Source: Devosia sp. SL43
GTDB taxonomy: Bacteria > Pseudomonadota > Alphaproteobacteria > Rhizobiales > Devosiaceae
DNA length: 64,000 bases
NCBI RefSeq assembly: GCF_021729885.1
Contig: NZ_CP063401.1
Span: forward strand, 1 to 64,000
Direction: 5' to 3'
Below, piece after piece: positions 52,614 to 62,900 of the stretch. The notes beneath the pieces were generated by a model. The model had not been told where the DNA came from and searched no databases. It saw only the letters and a list, made by a program, of their open reading frames with translations. The first letter of the stretch is position 1. Each line of letters begins with the position of its first letter. Made by a program: the position numbers and the translations under genes.

Positions 52614-53510
52614 CTATCGGCCCAGCGCTCGCAAGGCAGGGCGCAGACGGTTCTGGTTGTCGGCAAGCAGCCGTTCGGCTTCGGCAACCCCCTCGGCCCC
52701 CACCGCCAGCAGGATCGCCGTCTTCACTGCGCCACCGGCCTGCACCAGCGCATCGACCGCCTTGTCTTCAGGCACGTCGCTCACCGCCATCACGATCCGC
52801 TTGGCGCGTCCGCGCAGCTTGAGATTGTCGGCGATCAGGTTGACCATGTAGCCGTCATGCACATGCCCCAGATGGATCGCCATCATGGTCGAGAGCATGT
52901 TGAGCGCGATCTTCTGCGCCGTTCCGGCGCCCATCCGCGTTGAGCCGGCAATCACTTCCGGCGGCGTGGGCAGGCAGATGGCCACGTCCACCCGCTCGAA
53001 CAGCGGCGCGCCGCGATTGTTGGATATGCCTATGGTCTTTGCCCCCGCTGCCCGTGCGGCTTCCACCGCCGCCATGGGGTAGGGCGTGTAGCCGCTGGCG
53101 GTCAGTGCGATGACGCAATCGCTGGGGCCAACGCCAATGGCCGCCATCTCCGCCTGCGCCGCATCGGCATCATCCTCCGGGCCGCCCACCATCTCGGTCA
53201 GTCCGGCAATCCCGCCCGCCAGCAACACCTTGATCCTGTCGCGCCCAATGCCATAGGTACCGGGCAATTCGAGCGCATCGGCCAGGGCCATCAGCCCGGA
53301 ACTGCCGGCCGCCGCATAGATCAGCCGACCACCGGCCATCAGGCATTGCGCGGCCAGTTCGGCTCCCGCCGCGATCTCGGGAACGGCCTGCTGCACCGCC
53401 TCGGCGGCCTCGGCCTGCGCGGTGGCCAGAATCGTCAACGCTTCCTGCGACGGCAGCATGTCGAAGCCCTTCGCGCGGGCGTGGGTCATCTCGGTTTGCG
53501 TTGCGCTCAT
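52614..53510 (-). CDS. murQ: N-acetylmuramic acid 6-phosphate etherase
   Basis: Cleaves the lactyl ether of MurNAc-6-phosphate to GlcNAc-6-phosphate and D-lactate in cell-wall recycling. 298 residues with the SIS fold: GGRLIYAAAGSSGLMALADALELPGTYG, VIALTASGYTPYP, KTIGISNN and EVIAGSTRMGAGTAQKIALNMLSTM, which is the MurQ signature. Divergent from the gntR-nag operon whose products process the same sugar phosphates, so regulation by the same GntR is likely. Confidence 0.93.
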   Translation of the reverse strand: MSATQTEMTHARAKGFDMLPSQEALTILATAQAEAAEAVQQAVPEIAAGAELAAQCLMAGGRLIYAAAGSSGLMALADALELPGTYGIGRDRIKVLLAGGIAGLTEMVGGPEDDADAAQAEMAAIGVGPSDCVIALTASGYTPYPMAAVEAARAAGAKTIGISNNRGAPLFERVDVAICLPTPPEVIAGSTRMGAGTAQKIALNMLSTMMAIHLGHVHDGYMVNLIADNLKLRGRAKRIVMAVSDVPEDKAVDALVQAGGAVKTAILLAVGAEGVAEAERLLADNQNRLRPALRALGR

Positions 53511-53533
53511 GCCATTCTCCAGTGATGGCAATA

Positions 53534-53550
53534 ATGCCAAAAACATACCA
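53534..53550 (-). promoter_or_regulatory. TGGYAT direct repeats, 11-bp spacing, upstream of murQ
   Basis: On the minus strand TGGTAT (53550-53545) and TGGCAT (53539-53534) are 11 bases apart, pointing toward murQ. The same spacing and word recur toward gntR. The second overlaps the palindrome TGGCA-ATAA-TGCCA (53526-53539). Confidence 0.55.
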
Positions 53551-53553
53551 CTT

Positions 53554-53565
53554 GTCCAGCTGGAC
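53554..53565. promoter_or_regulatory. palindrome GTCCAGCTGGAC in the murQ-gntR region
   Basis: Perfect 12-base palindrome within ACTTGTCCAGCTGGACCCG. GntR/HutC-type regulators often bind such short palindromes. It may be the operator, an alternative to the TGGYAT repeats. Confidence 0.4.
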
Positions 53566-53667
53566 CCGTGGCGTTGATCGGCGGTGCAGCCGTCGCGGTC
53601 GCGAAAAGCTCAACAAACGCAGCCTGATGCGTCGATCGTGCAGAACCGTGATTTGGGGCTTGGTGAA

Positions 53668-53695
53668 TGGTATTTTATTGGTATTATGTTGGTAG
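53668..53695 (+). promoter_or_regulatory. three TGGTA direct repeats at 11-bp spacing before gntR
   Basis: TGGTAT at 53668, TGGTAT at 53679, TGGTAG at 53690, all on the plus strand and exactly 11 bases apart (one helical turn). Same word and spacing as upstream of murQ. Probable binding array for the local GntR regulator. Confidence 0.6.
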
Positions 53696-53774
53696 AGGGG
53701 GCAGGCTTGGCGAAACCACTGACATTTAGTGATATGCATCGGAAAAGCGCGCGCCAGCAGGTGAGGGGGGCATT

Positions 53775-54563
53775 GTGACCGATCTGTCCAACAGTTTCTT
53801 CGCCGATGGCCCCATTGTCCTGCCGTCCGGCGGCCCGCTTTATCTGCAGCTGAAACGCTGGATCGAAGATGCCATTCACCGTGGCGCAATCAATCCCGGT
53901 GACGCGCTGCCCTCCGAGCGCGATCTGGCGACCAGGGTCGATGTCTCCCGCGTTACCGTTCGCAAGGCCGTGCTGCAACTGGTCAAGGACGGCGTCCTGG
54001 TGCAGCGCCATGGCTCGGGCACGTTTGTCGCCCCCCAGACGCAGCGCGTCGAGCAGTCGCTCTCCCAACTTACATCCTTCACCGAAGACATGGCGCGTCG
54101 CGGTATGGCCGTGCGCGCCGAATGGCTTGATCGTGGCCTTTATCTGCCATCTCCCGAAGAAACAGTCATTCTGGGCTTGTCCGCTGGCGATCAGGTCGCC
54201 CGCATTTCGCGCCTGCGCCTGACTGGCGATACGCCGCTCGCCATCGAGCGCGCCAGCCTCTCGGTCCGCGTACTGCCAGATCCGGCATCCATTGGCGACT
54301 CGCTCTACAAGCATCTCGACAAATCCGGCAACCGCCCGATCCGTGCCATCCAGCGCATCCGCGCCGCCAATCTTGAAGAGGAAGACGCGCACCTGTTGCA
54401 GGTCGCCGTTGGCTCGGCCGGGCTTAACATCGAGCGCACCTCTTATCTGGCGTCCGGGCGCGTCATCGAATTCACCCGCTCCATCTATCGGGGCGACACC
54501 TATGACTTCGTCGCCGAACTGCGCCTTGGCGACCCTTCCGGCAATGGAAGCGGGAAGACATGA
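53775..54563 (+). CDS. GntR family regulator (HutC/UTRA type) of amino-sugar genes
   Basis: 262 residues from GTG 53775. Winged helix at about 18-85 (GPLYLQLKRWIEDAIHRGAI ... LPSERDLATRVDVSRVTVRKAVLQLVKDG), then a UTRA ligand domain (about 100-250). Located between murQ and the nag genes, so it likely senses GlcNAc-6-P or GlcN-6-P and represses both directions (inference). Downstream stop overlaps the next gene (ATGA). Confidence 0.9.
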   Translation: MTDLSNSFFADGPIVLPSGGPLYLQLKRWIEDAIHRGAINPGDALPSERDLATRVDVSRVTVRKAVLQLVKDGVLVQRHGSGTFVAPQTQRVEQSLSQLTSFTEDMARRGMAVRAEWLDRGLYLPSPEETVILGLSAGDQVARISRLRLTGDTPLAIERASLSVRVLPDPASIGDSLYKHLDKSGNRPIRAIQRIRAANLEEEDAHLLQVAVGSAGLNIERTSYLASGRVIEFTRSIYRGDTYDFVAELRLGDPSGNGSGKT

Positions 54564-54910
54564 GAACGAATCGCGCAATCGTTTACCTGCTTGGCGGCTT
54601 AACGCTTGCCACCCTGGCTGGACCGGTAAGTGCCCAGCCCGTGACCTTCGACGTGGATCTGTTCTACGAGAAGATCGTCGACGGGCCGCGGCCGAGAAAA
54701 GTAGTCCGCGTATCCTTGCAACTCCCCAGTGCTCAAGCAGCCGAAGTCATGTGTCGCAGTTCTCTGCTCAAGTTGGGCAGGAATGCTTTGGCGAATCCCA
54801 GCGCGTTGGGTTTGACCGGTAACTGGATGGCCGGCGGGGGCGAGTGCGTTACGGACGAGAACGGAAACATAAAAATGGCTGTCGAAACATCGTCTGCAGG
54901 AAGTCACTAA
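54560..54910 (+). CDS. small secreted protein inside the amino-sugar operon
   Basis: 116 residues with signal peptide (1-25, cleavage near VSA-QP). Mature part has two cysteines (EVMCRSSLL and GGGECVTD) and alternating beta-strands. No family recognised. Overlaps gntR by 4 bp and is 1 base before the SIS gene, so it is translated with the catabolic genes. A periplasmic role in sugar capture or wall hydrolysis is possible but not shown. Confidence 0.65.
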   Translation: MRTNRAIVYLLGGLTLATLAGPVSAQPVTFDVDLFYEKIVDGPRPRKVVRVSLQLPSAQAAEVMCRSSLLKLGRNALANPSALGLTGNWMAGGGECVTDENGNIKMAVETSSAGSH

Positions 54911-54911
54911 C

Positions 54912-55988
54912 ATGGGAAATACCACTGGCCTCTCCCAGACTGACCGCGTCGAGGGTTCGCTCAGCACCCAGACCTTCATGCGCCAGGAAGTCGATGCCAT
55001 CCCCGGCGTCGTTGCCAACTTCCTCGACAAGAGCGGTCCCGTTCTTGATGCCGCTGCAGCGGCGCTGCGCGATCGCGATCCGCTCATGGTCGCCACCGTC
55101 GCCCGTGGGTCGTCCGACCACGCCTGCTCTTATCTGAAATACGCCATCGAACTGACGCTCGGCCTGCCCGTCGCGTCCATCGGCCCATCCATTGCCTCGA
55201 TCTATGGCAAGGACCTCAAGCTAGCGCGCAGCGCCGCGATTGCCATCTCGCAGTCCGGCAAGTCGCCTGACATCGTTGGCATGGCCCAGTCGGCCCGTCG
55301 CTCCGGCGCCATCTCCATCGCCATCACCAACACTGCCGACTCGCCCCTCGCCGAAGCCTCCGACTTCACCATCGATCTGCATGCCGGCCTCGAACAAAGC
55401 GTCGCCGCCACCAAGACCTTCGCGACATCAGTCGTCGCCGGCCTCTCTCTCATCGCCCGCTGGAGCGGCGACGAAGCGCTCGGCGCCGCCATCAGCGACC
55501 TGCCGACCTCGCTCGCCAAAGCGGTGGCCTGCGACTGGTCCGAGATGATTGGCGCGCTGGACGGGCACAGCGCTCTCTATGTGCTTGGACGCGGGCCGGG
55601 CTTTGCCATCGCCAACGAAGCAGCGCTCAAGTTCAAGGAAACCTGTAACATCCAGGCAGAGTCCTACAGCGCCGCCGAGGTGATGCATGGCCCTGTCGCC
55701 ATCGTCACACCCGGCTATCCCGTGCTGGGCCTCGCCGCCCGCGATGCTGCTGAGGCCTCGGTCGCCGACATGGCCCACAAGCTGGCAGGCCAAGGCGCCC
55801 TGGCGTTTCTGACCAGCACCCGTCCCGGCGCTGCCAAGGCTCTTCCTTTCGCGCCCACGGGTCATCCTCTCACCGATCCGCTGGCGCTGATTGTCTCCTT
55901 CTACGGCTTCGTCGAAGCGCTTTCGCGCCATCGCGGATTCAATCCTGACGTGCCCAAGGCCCTCAAGAAAGTCACCGAGACAGTATGA
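54912..55988 (+). CDS. SIS-domain glucosamine-6-phosphate deaminase, NagB-II type
   Basis: 358 residues with two SIS domains: MVATVARGSSDHACSYLKYAIE, AIAISQSGKSPDIVGMAQSARR, the second half ALYVLGRGPGFAIANEAALKFKETCNIQAESYSAAEVMHGP. This is the glutamine-independent GlmS-like group used as GlcN-6-P deaminase in proteobacteria. Together with NagA it converts GlcNAc-6-P to fructose-6-P. The stop overlaps nagA (ATGA). Confidence 0.9.
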   Translation: MGNTTGLSQTDRVEGSLSTQTFMRQEVDAIPGVVANFLDKSGPVLDAAAAALRDRDPLMVATVARGSSDHACSYLKYAIELTLGLPVASIGPSIASIYGKDLKLARSAAIAISQSGKSPDIVGMAQSARRSGAISIAITNTADSPLAEASDFTIDLHAGLEQSVAATKTFATSVVAGLSLIARWSGDEALGAAISDLPTSLAKAVACDWSEMIGALDGHSALYVLGRGPGFAIANEAALKFKETCNIQAESYSAAEVMHGPVAIVTPGYPVLGLAARDAAEASVADMAHKLAGQGALAFLTSTRPGAAKALPFAPTGHPLTDPLALIVSFYGFVEALSRHRGFNPDVPKALKKVTETV

Positions 55989-57145
55989 GCGACCTTCTCG
56001 CCATTTCCGGCGCCCGCATCTTCGATGGGCAGGACTGGCATGATGATGCCGCGCTGCTGATCGAGTTCGGCTATGTCGCCGGCATTGTCGCGGGCGGCCA
56101 GGTGCCGGCCAATGCCCGCCTCGTTACCCTCGATGGCGGCATGGTCGTGCCCGGTTTCATCGACCTCCAGGTCAATGGCGGCGGTGGCGTGCTGTTCAAC
56201 AACGATTCGTCGCTGCAAGCCATCCGCACCATCTGCTCTGCCCATGCCCAATTCGGCACGACCGCGCTATTGCCAACCCTCATCACCGACACGGTCGACA
56301 TCAATATCGCCGCGATAGCTGCCGGCGTCGCGGCCTGGAACGATCGTGTCCCGGGCTTCATCGGCCTGCACCTCGAAGGTCCGCACCTCTCGATCGCCCG
56401 CAAGGGCACGCACGACCCGGCGCTTATCCGTCCCATGGACGCTGCCGATTTGGCGCGAATCATCGCCGCCAAGGCAGACCTGCCCAATCTGATCTGCACG
56501 GTTGCCCCTGAAACTGTGGCTGCCACCCAGATTGCCGCTCTCTCGGCCGCTGGCATCGTCGTCAGCATCGGACATTCCGATGCCTCATACGACCTCGCCT
56601 CCGGTGCCTTCGCCGCCGGCGCGACCATGGCGACCCACCTCTTCAACGCCATGAGCCAACTGGGCAATCGTGATCCCGGCGTCGTCGGCGCTGTTCTCGA
56701 TCGATCGGAAGTCTTTGCCGGGCTCATCGCCGACGGCATCCACGTCCACCCAGCCACTATCGGCAGCGCCCTGCGCGCCAAGCTTGGTGATGGCAGGATA
56801 TTCCTCGTTACCGATTCCATGTCGCAGACCGGCACCGACCTGCAATCGTTCTCGCTCAATGGCCGCACCGTCACCCGTAGTGAAGGCGCACTTCGGCTTG
56901 ACGACGGCACGCTGGCCGGCGCCGATCTCGACATGATCGACGCCGTCAACTTCATGGTGGACCGGATCGGGCTAGATGTGGGCGAGGCGGTGCGCATGGC
57001 CTCACTTTATCCCGCCGAGGCCATGGGCATTCAATCCACCCACGGCCATCTCGGGAGCGAGGCCTGCGCCAGCTTCGTGCATCTGTCCGATGATCGGAAA
57101 GTGCGCGCCACCTGGATCGATGGCGCCGAAGTCTTCCGGGCCTGA
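55985..57145 (+). CDS. nagA: N-acetylglucosamine-6-phosphate deacetylase
   Basis: 386-residue amidohydrolase. FIDLQVNGGGG (metal site HxN variant), LHLEGPHLS, VVSIGHSDAS, THLFNAMSQLGNRDPG, DGIHVHPATI and the catalytic Asp in FLVTDSM are all in order. Removes acetate from GlcNAc-6-P produced by MurQ or by uptake. Ends 2 bp from the convergent SDR gene. Confidence 0.95.
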   Translation: MSDLLAISGARIFDGQDWHDDAALLIEFGYVAGIVAGGQVPANARLVTLDGGMVVPGFIDLQVNGGGGVLFNNDSSLQAIRTICSAHAQFGTTALLPTLITDTVDINIAAIAAGVAAWNDRVPGFIGLHLEGPHLSIARKGTHDPALIRPMDAADLARIIAAKADLPNLICTVAPETVAATQIAALSAAGIVVSIGHSDASYDLASGAFAAGATMATHLFNAMSQLGNRDPGVVGAVLDRSEVFAGLIADGIHVHPATIGSALRAKLGDGRIFLVTDSMSQTGTDLQSFSLNGRTVTRSEGALRLDDGTLAGADLDMIDAVNFMVDRIGLDVGEAVRMASLYPAEAMGIQSTHGHLGSEACASFVHLSDDRKVRATWIDGAEVFRA

Positions 57146-57147
57146 GT

Positions 57148-57891
57148 CTACCCGCGCCCGATATAGGGCATGTTGGTCGCCATCACCGTCATGAACTGCA
57201 CGTTGGCCACCAGCGGCAGCGCCGACATATAAAGCAACGCATCGACCACATGCCTGGTGTCGAAAGTCGGTTCGGGCATCATGGTGCCATTGGCCTGCAG
57301 CGACCCGGTATTCATTGTGCTGGTCATGTCGGTCGCCGCATTGCCGATGTCGATCTGTCCGCAGGCAATGCTGAAAGCGCGCCCGTCCAGCGAGATCGCC
57401 TTGGTCAACCCGGTGATCGCATGCTTGGACGTCGTATATGATGCCGCGCCTGGACGGGGCGCATGGGCGGAGATCGATCCGTTGTTGATGATCCGCCCGC
57501 CCTGCGGTGTCTGATCACGCATCGCACGGAACGCTTCGCGCGCCACATAGAAGGCGCCATTGAGATTGGTGTTGATCATCTCCTGCCAGGTCAGCACATC
57601 CAGATCGCCGAACGAGACCGCCGGCGCGAACCGGCCGGCATTGTTGAACACCACGTCGATACGGCCATATCTCTCCTTCACCCCCGCAAAGAAGTGCGCG
57701 ACCGCATTGGGGTCGGTTACGTCGCAGGCGCCGGCATAGCCGTTGATCTCACGTCGTACCGGCTCAAGCGCTTCGATCCGTCGACCGCAGATGGCCACGT
57801 CATAGCCAGCCTGGGCAAAACCCAGCGCGGCTGCCTTGCCGATTCCTGAACCGCCGCCTGTGACGACCGCGACTTTTCCACTCTTGCTCAT
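57148..57891 (-). CDS. short-chain dehydrogenase/reductase
   Basis: 247-residue NAD(P)-dependent oxidoreductase. Cofactor motif VTGGGSGIGKA at about 10-20, NNAG near 85, catalytic Ser in NGSISA, SYTTSKHA (Tyr-x3-Lys). Start at ATG 57891; the longer frame has no SDR match. Substrate unknown. Convergent to nagA and not evidently linked. Confidence 0.92.
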   Translation of the reverse strand: MSKSGKVAVVTGGGSGIGKAAALGFAQAGYDVAICGRRIEALEPVRREINGYAGACDVTDPNAVAHFFAGVKERYGRIDVVFNNAGRFAPAVSFGDLDVLTWQEMINTNLNGAFYVAREAFRAMRDQTPQGGRIINNGSISAHAPRPGAASYTTSKHAITGLTKAISLDGRAFSIACGQIDIGNAATDMTSTMNTGSLQANGTMMPEPTFDTRHVVDALLYMSALPLVANVQFMTVMATNMPYIGRG

Positions 57892-58330
57892 GCTTCCTCC
57901 AATTGTGGCACTGCGGCCGCTTGCAACCGTACCGGTTCCGATTCTGTGCACATTGATGCCACAGACTGCTGCGCTTGTGTTCAGCGCCTCATCGGCCAAA
58001 ATACCGGCCTCAGCTGGTGGTCGAACGTGCTAAACCCTTCAAAACCCGCGGAATTTAACGCTTCGTTTAGCCGGGTTAACAGGTGGTTTCCATCTGTGTG
58101 CTGAATCTGCAACATCCGGTTCGCAACCATATTGCCGCCCTGCCAAAACGGCTTTTGCGAGATTGCGTCATTTCCCGGCATGCGTAGAGTGGGTCTTGCG
58201 AATCCATGCATGGGATCGTTTGTCGGTCGCAGCGCGACGGCAACACACTGCACCACGAATAGTGTGGTCGCGTTACGACAAACCTGCTGGGCAACCGGCA
58301 CCAAGAATGACTGACTTTGGAGGTCAACTA
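57892..58330. other. intergenic region, 439 bp, leader of porin gene
   Basis: Holds the promoters of the divergent SDR gene and the porin. The 3' end has a perfect ribosome site GGAGGT 6 bases before the porin ATG. Pairing stretches around 58050-58090 (TTTAGCCGGGTTAAC) suggest a structured leader, but no ORF or known RNA is recognised. Confidence 0.5.
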
Positions 58331-59668
58331 ATGAAACTCAAGAGCCTTATCCTCGGTTCTGTTGCTGCTGCCGGTCTCTCGACCGCTGGCTTCGCTGCCG
58401 ATCTCGGCGTCCTCACCTCGCTGGACGTTTGCGACGAGCTGGGCCTGTCGGGCCTGACCATCTCGTCCGACACCAACTGCCTGCAGATCTCGGGCGGCGT
58501 TTCGTATGAATTCAACTGGGGCGATTTCCGCACCGAAGACGACATCGCTCACACCTATGACGGCGACCGCGTGATCTCCGTTGGCGATGACCCGACCGAC
58601 TGGAACAGCAAGGTTGAAGCCTGGCTGAAGTTCGTTGGCACCGCTTCGTCCGACTTCGGTCCGGCCAAAGCTGTTATCGTGATCAAGGAAACCGATCTCA
58701 CCCGCGTTAATCGTTCGGGTGCCGTGACCACCGTCGACAGCGACGGTAACTTCGACGGCCTGCAGCTTGACGAAGCCTACGTCCAGATCGGTGACACCAC
58801 TGTCATCATGGCTGGTAAGAAGGGTTCGATCGCGAACCTGGGCGACGACGAGCCCTTCAACTTCCTCGGTCTGTTTAACTCCGATGCCATCGACGGCAAG
58901 GGCGTTGGCATTGACGGCGACTACACCGGTATCGGTGGTCACGTGATCCAGGTCGTTTCCGATCTCGGCAACGGCGTTAGCGCCGGTATCGCTCTCGAAG
59001 ACCTGAACTCCGACAGCGCGGTTGCTGGTGTTGTTCCGGCCTTCATGGGCTCGCTGGTTGGTGTTCTGAGCTACGCTGGTGAAAACCTGACCGCTCACGT
59101 CACCGGTATCGCCTTCGGTATCCTCGACGGCAACGTTGAGTCCTGGGCCATCCACGCTGGTGCCACCGGCACCTTCGACGCGTTCAAGGTTCGTGGCGCT
59201 GTCTCGTACTGGGATAACTTCAAGTTCGGCGGCACCGACGTTGTGCACGCACTGGTCTCCGCTGAAGGCACTTTTGACATGTTCAAGATTGCTCTCTCGG
59301 GCGAAGTTGCCAACGAGAACCCTGGCGTGACCGACTACGGTGTTGGCGGCTCCATCGGTGCAACCGTCACCGAAGGCGTCTCGATCAACCTCGGCGCACG
59401 TTACTTCACCTCGAACGCTGGCGTTGGCGACACCTACCAGGTTGCTGCTCAGCTCGTTGCTGCTGTGACCGAAACCATCAAGATCACGGCTGAAGTCGGT
59501 GGTTATTTCGGCGACGAAATCACCTTCCACCATGGCGAAAGCGTGTACTACGGCGCTGCCGAACTGGCATGGGCTCCGGGTGGCGGTTTCACCTCGTCCA
59601 TCAAGGGCGAAGTCAACAGCGAAGAGGCCTACAAGGTCACTTTCAAGGCTGCCAAGACCTTCGAATAA
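58331..59668 (+). CDS. alphaproteobacterial outer-membrane porin
   Basis: 445 residues, signal peptide about 1-22 (cleavage at GFA-AD). The mature protein begins LGVLTSLDVCDELGLSGLTI, contains one disulfide pair (CDELG...NCLQISGG), and shows alternating strands to a C-terminal FKAAKTFE, ending with Glu rather than the usual aromatic Phe, as in the porin group of Brucella/Devosia relatives (Porin_2-like). Codons are strongly optimised for the host. Strong ribosome site and terminator suggest high expression. Confidence 0.9.
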   Translation: MKLKSLILGSVAAAGLSTAGFAADLGVLTSLDVCDELGLSGLTISSDTNCLQISGGVSYEFNWGDFRTEDDIAHTYDGDRVISVGDDPTDWNSKVEAWLKFVGTASSDFGPAKAVIVIKETDLTRVNRSGAVTTVDSDGNFDGLQLDEAYVQIGDTTVIMAGKKGSIANLGDDEPFNFLGLFNSDAIDGKGVGIDGDYTGIGGHVIQVVSDLGNGVSAGIALEDLNSDSAVAGVVPAFMGSLVGVLSYAGENLTAHVTGIAFGILDGNVESWAIHAGATGTFDAFKVRGAVSYWDNFKFGGTDVVHALVSAEGTFDMFKIALSGEVANENPGVTDYGVGGSIGATVTEGVSINLGARYFTSNAGVGDTYQVAAQLVAAVTETIKITAEVGGYFGDEITFHHGESVYYGAAELAWAPGGGFTSSIKGEVNSEEAYKVTFKAAKTFE

Positions 59669-59690
59669 TATTCGATCGTTCTGTAATACG

Positions 59691-59718
59691 GAAAGGCCCG
59701 GCCCACGCCGGGCCTTTC
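59691..59718 (+). terminator. rho-independent terminator after the porin gene
   Basis: GAAAGGCCCGGC-CCAC-GCCGGGCCTTTC, 12-bp stem with A tract 5' and T tract 3', 22 bases after the stop. Confidence 0.9.
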
Positions 59719-59901
59719 TGCTTTCAAGAGCCGCAATGCCGACGCCATGATTCTCCGTAATCTGGCCGGTGCACGCGGGTACGGTTTGGTCACCGCCAAA
59801 AGCGCCTTTGCCGACAACCGCTTAGCGCCCCTATTTTCGTTCCCTCTCGCCCTAAAATGCTCTAGCGTTGCTGCAATTGCGGGCTTCTCACTGGAATCGG
59901 A

Positions 59902-62900
59902 ATGATCAGGGATCTCCTTAAGTGGATCGTGCCAGGACTGGCCACAGTCCTGGGCGGAACGACGCTGTGTCTGGCGATGACCTCGACTGACATCACCGAC
60001 AATCTGGCGGCACGAAGCACCGAGGCGGCGCAGCGCGGCGGGTACCATTGGGCCGAACTCTCGTTCGACATGCGTGATATCACCCTGTCCGGTACCACCA
60101 CCGATCAGGCCCTGGTCGACACGCTGGCACATCGTCTCGGCGACCTCCCGGGAATTCGCAGCGTCACGACCAAAGTCACCCTGGCGCCGGTTGCATCGCC
60201 CTATCGTCTGGAAGCCAGCCTCGAAAATGGCATCGTTTCGCTCGACGGTGGGGTGCCCGATGAAACCACCCGCCAGCATCTGCTTGACGTCGCTGGTCTC
60301 AAGCAAGGCAATCTCGAACTGCGCTCCGGCATGCCCGACCGGCAGGCCTGGACATCGGGTGCCGAATTCGCCCTCGCGCAGCTGAAATATCTTGATCAGG
60401 GCCAGGTCGCGATCGACGATCTGACCGTCAATCTCACTGGCCGAGCCAAATCCGAGCGCGATTTCCGCGACCTGCTCATCGTCATGCGGGCAGGGGCCCC
60501 GGCTGGAGTGACACTCGGGGAGGTCGCAATCACGCCGGCGCTCGTTTCACCCTATCAGTGGAGCGCCACCTCAGACGGCAAACGCATCGATGTCACCGGT
60601 TTCGTCCCGGATGAAACGCTCGTCGAGCGCTTCCGCACCGCCGAAGTCGCCGGTCTGCCGGTCGCGACCGGTCTGGCGCTGGGCTCCGGCGAACCTGCTG
60701 GATTTGCCGAGCTTTCTCAAAAGCTTATCGAACAGCTTGCACGTCTTGAATACGGTTCGGCCACCATCACCGATGGCGAAAGCACGCTGACCGGCGCGCC
60801 GCCTACTGCCGAAGTCGCCCAGGCCATCGTGACCGAACTCGGCGCAGCCGGCTCGATCATCGTCCTGGATCCGCCGCGCATTGAGGATTACTGGGTCAGC
60901 GCCACGCTGCAGCCTGGTGGTCTCATGGTGTTCGACGGATACGCCCCCGACGAAGCAACGCGTGCGGCCCTCGGCGAACGTCCTGGCGCCGATATCACTT
61001 GGCTGAAGCTCGGTCGCGGTGCCCCTGAGCGCTACCAGTCGGCCGTCGATTTCGGCCTGGCGGCCCTCGGCCAGATGAGCGAGGGCCGCTTCGCCCTCCG
61101 CGACAATATCGTGACGCTGACTGGTGTCGCCAGTTCTGCTGCGGAGTACAAGGCCTTGCTGTCCACCGTCGCCGGCTCCGCTCCCCAGGGTCTGGTCTTG
61201 GCCCGCGCCGAAATCCTGGCGCCACGCGCCAGCACCTATGAGTGGACCGCGTCCAAGGACGCATCCGGCAAGGTCGTCCTTTCCGGCTTCGCCCCCAATC
61301 CGGATGCTGCTGCGACGCTGCTTGCCGCAGCAGGGACAGGCGCCTCCGAAACCCTGACCTATGCCTCAGGCGAACCGATCAATTTCGTCGCTTCCGCACA
61401 AACAGGCCTCGCCTTGCTGCAATGGCTTGGCGATGGCCGGATCAGCTTCGACGGCAGCGGCTGGCTGGTAACCGGCACTGCCAGGACGCCCATCGACAAA
61501 GGCGCTCTTGAAGCCGATTTCGTGACGCGCCAGCTGGCCTCCGCTGGCTGGTCGATGGCTGTCGCCGAGCCGGCTCCGGTTATTCCCGAAGCCTCGCCCT
61601 ATAACTGGTCCGCAACCCGCAGCGATGGCGCCGTGACCCTGGCCGGCCATGTGCCAACCGCGGCCCTGCAGCGGTTCCTTGCCGTGCATAGCGGCGACGG
61701 TGTCAACGACACGACTGCACTGGCCACTGGTGCCCCAGCCGATTTTGTCGCCGCCGCAACCGCTGCCCTCGATGCTGTGCTGGCGCTCTACCAGGCCACT
61801 GCATCGTATGACGGAACCACCTGGTCCCTGACCGGTGTTGCGACCACCGCCGAAGCCCGCGATGCCACACTGGCCACCTTGGCTGCCGCCACCGACACTG
61901 CCACATGGTCCATCGACGTCAGCGCGCCTGACCCAGTGCCCGTTGCGACCGTGCCCTATGTTTGGTCTGCAACCAAGGCCGCCGATGGCGTAGTCACGCT
62001 GACCGGTCTCATTCCCGCCGATGCGCTGCAGCGCTTCGTCGCCGTGCGGGCAGGGGATGGCGTCATCGACCAGACAACTGTCGATCCAACAGCGCCTGCC
62101 GGCTTTGCCGAGGACGTCCTCGCGGCCATCGACGCACTGGCAGCACTCAGTGAAGGCTCCGCGCGCTTTGATGGCACGCAATGGAGCATCGACGGCGCGT
62201 TGAGCAGCGTGGCCGACTCCGCCACGATTGATGCCGCTCTTGCTACCGCAACAACGCCGGCTGACGCCTGGCAGCTGACCCTGATGAGCCCTCCGCCCGA
62301 ACCCACGGTGGCCGAAGAGCCACCAGTTGCGGAGGAGCCGGTCACGGCAGAAGAGCCTGTCGCTTCCGCTGAGCCGCTGGCCACGGAGGAGCCTGCGGTT
62401 GAGCCTGCTGAACCCGAAGCGCCCGCCGAACCAGTCATTGACCCGGCTTACGCCTTCTCGGCAACACGCTCCGCCGATGGCGCAATGATCCTCAGCGGCC
62501 AGGTGCCCGCCGATCCGGCTCTGCGCTACTTCGCCGCCATCACCAAGGGTGACATCGTTGCCGTCACCCTGGCGCAAGGGGCGCCGGCAGGCTTCCTGCC
62601 CAGCGCCGAAATCGGCCTCCGAGCCTTGCTGCAACTCAGCCAGGGCCAGCTCGATTTCGCCGCCGGCGCCTGGACCCTCAGTGGTACCGCCGCCGATGCC
62701 GCTACCCGGGATGCCATAGTTGCCGCGATCGGCGCCGATAGTGCCGCAATCTGGAGCACCAGCATCGACGTGCCGCCACCCGTGCCCGAGCCCACGGCCT
62801 CGCCGACGCCTGAGCCAAGTTCGGCACCACCAGCCAAGGCGGACATTTCCGCCTGCCTGGCGCCGCTTGCCGAATTTTCGGCCCGCAACGCCATCCTGTT

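Noticed and set aside
53610..54578. Minus-strand ORF of 322 codons opposite gntR
   Set aside because: Overlaps a complete GntR gene and the divergent promoter; no domain seen.
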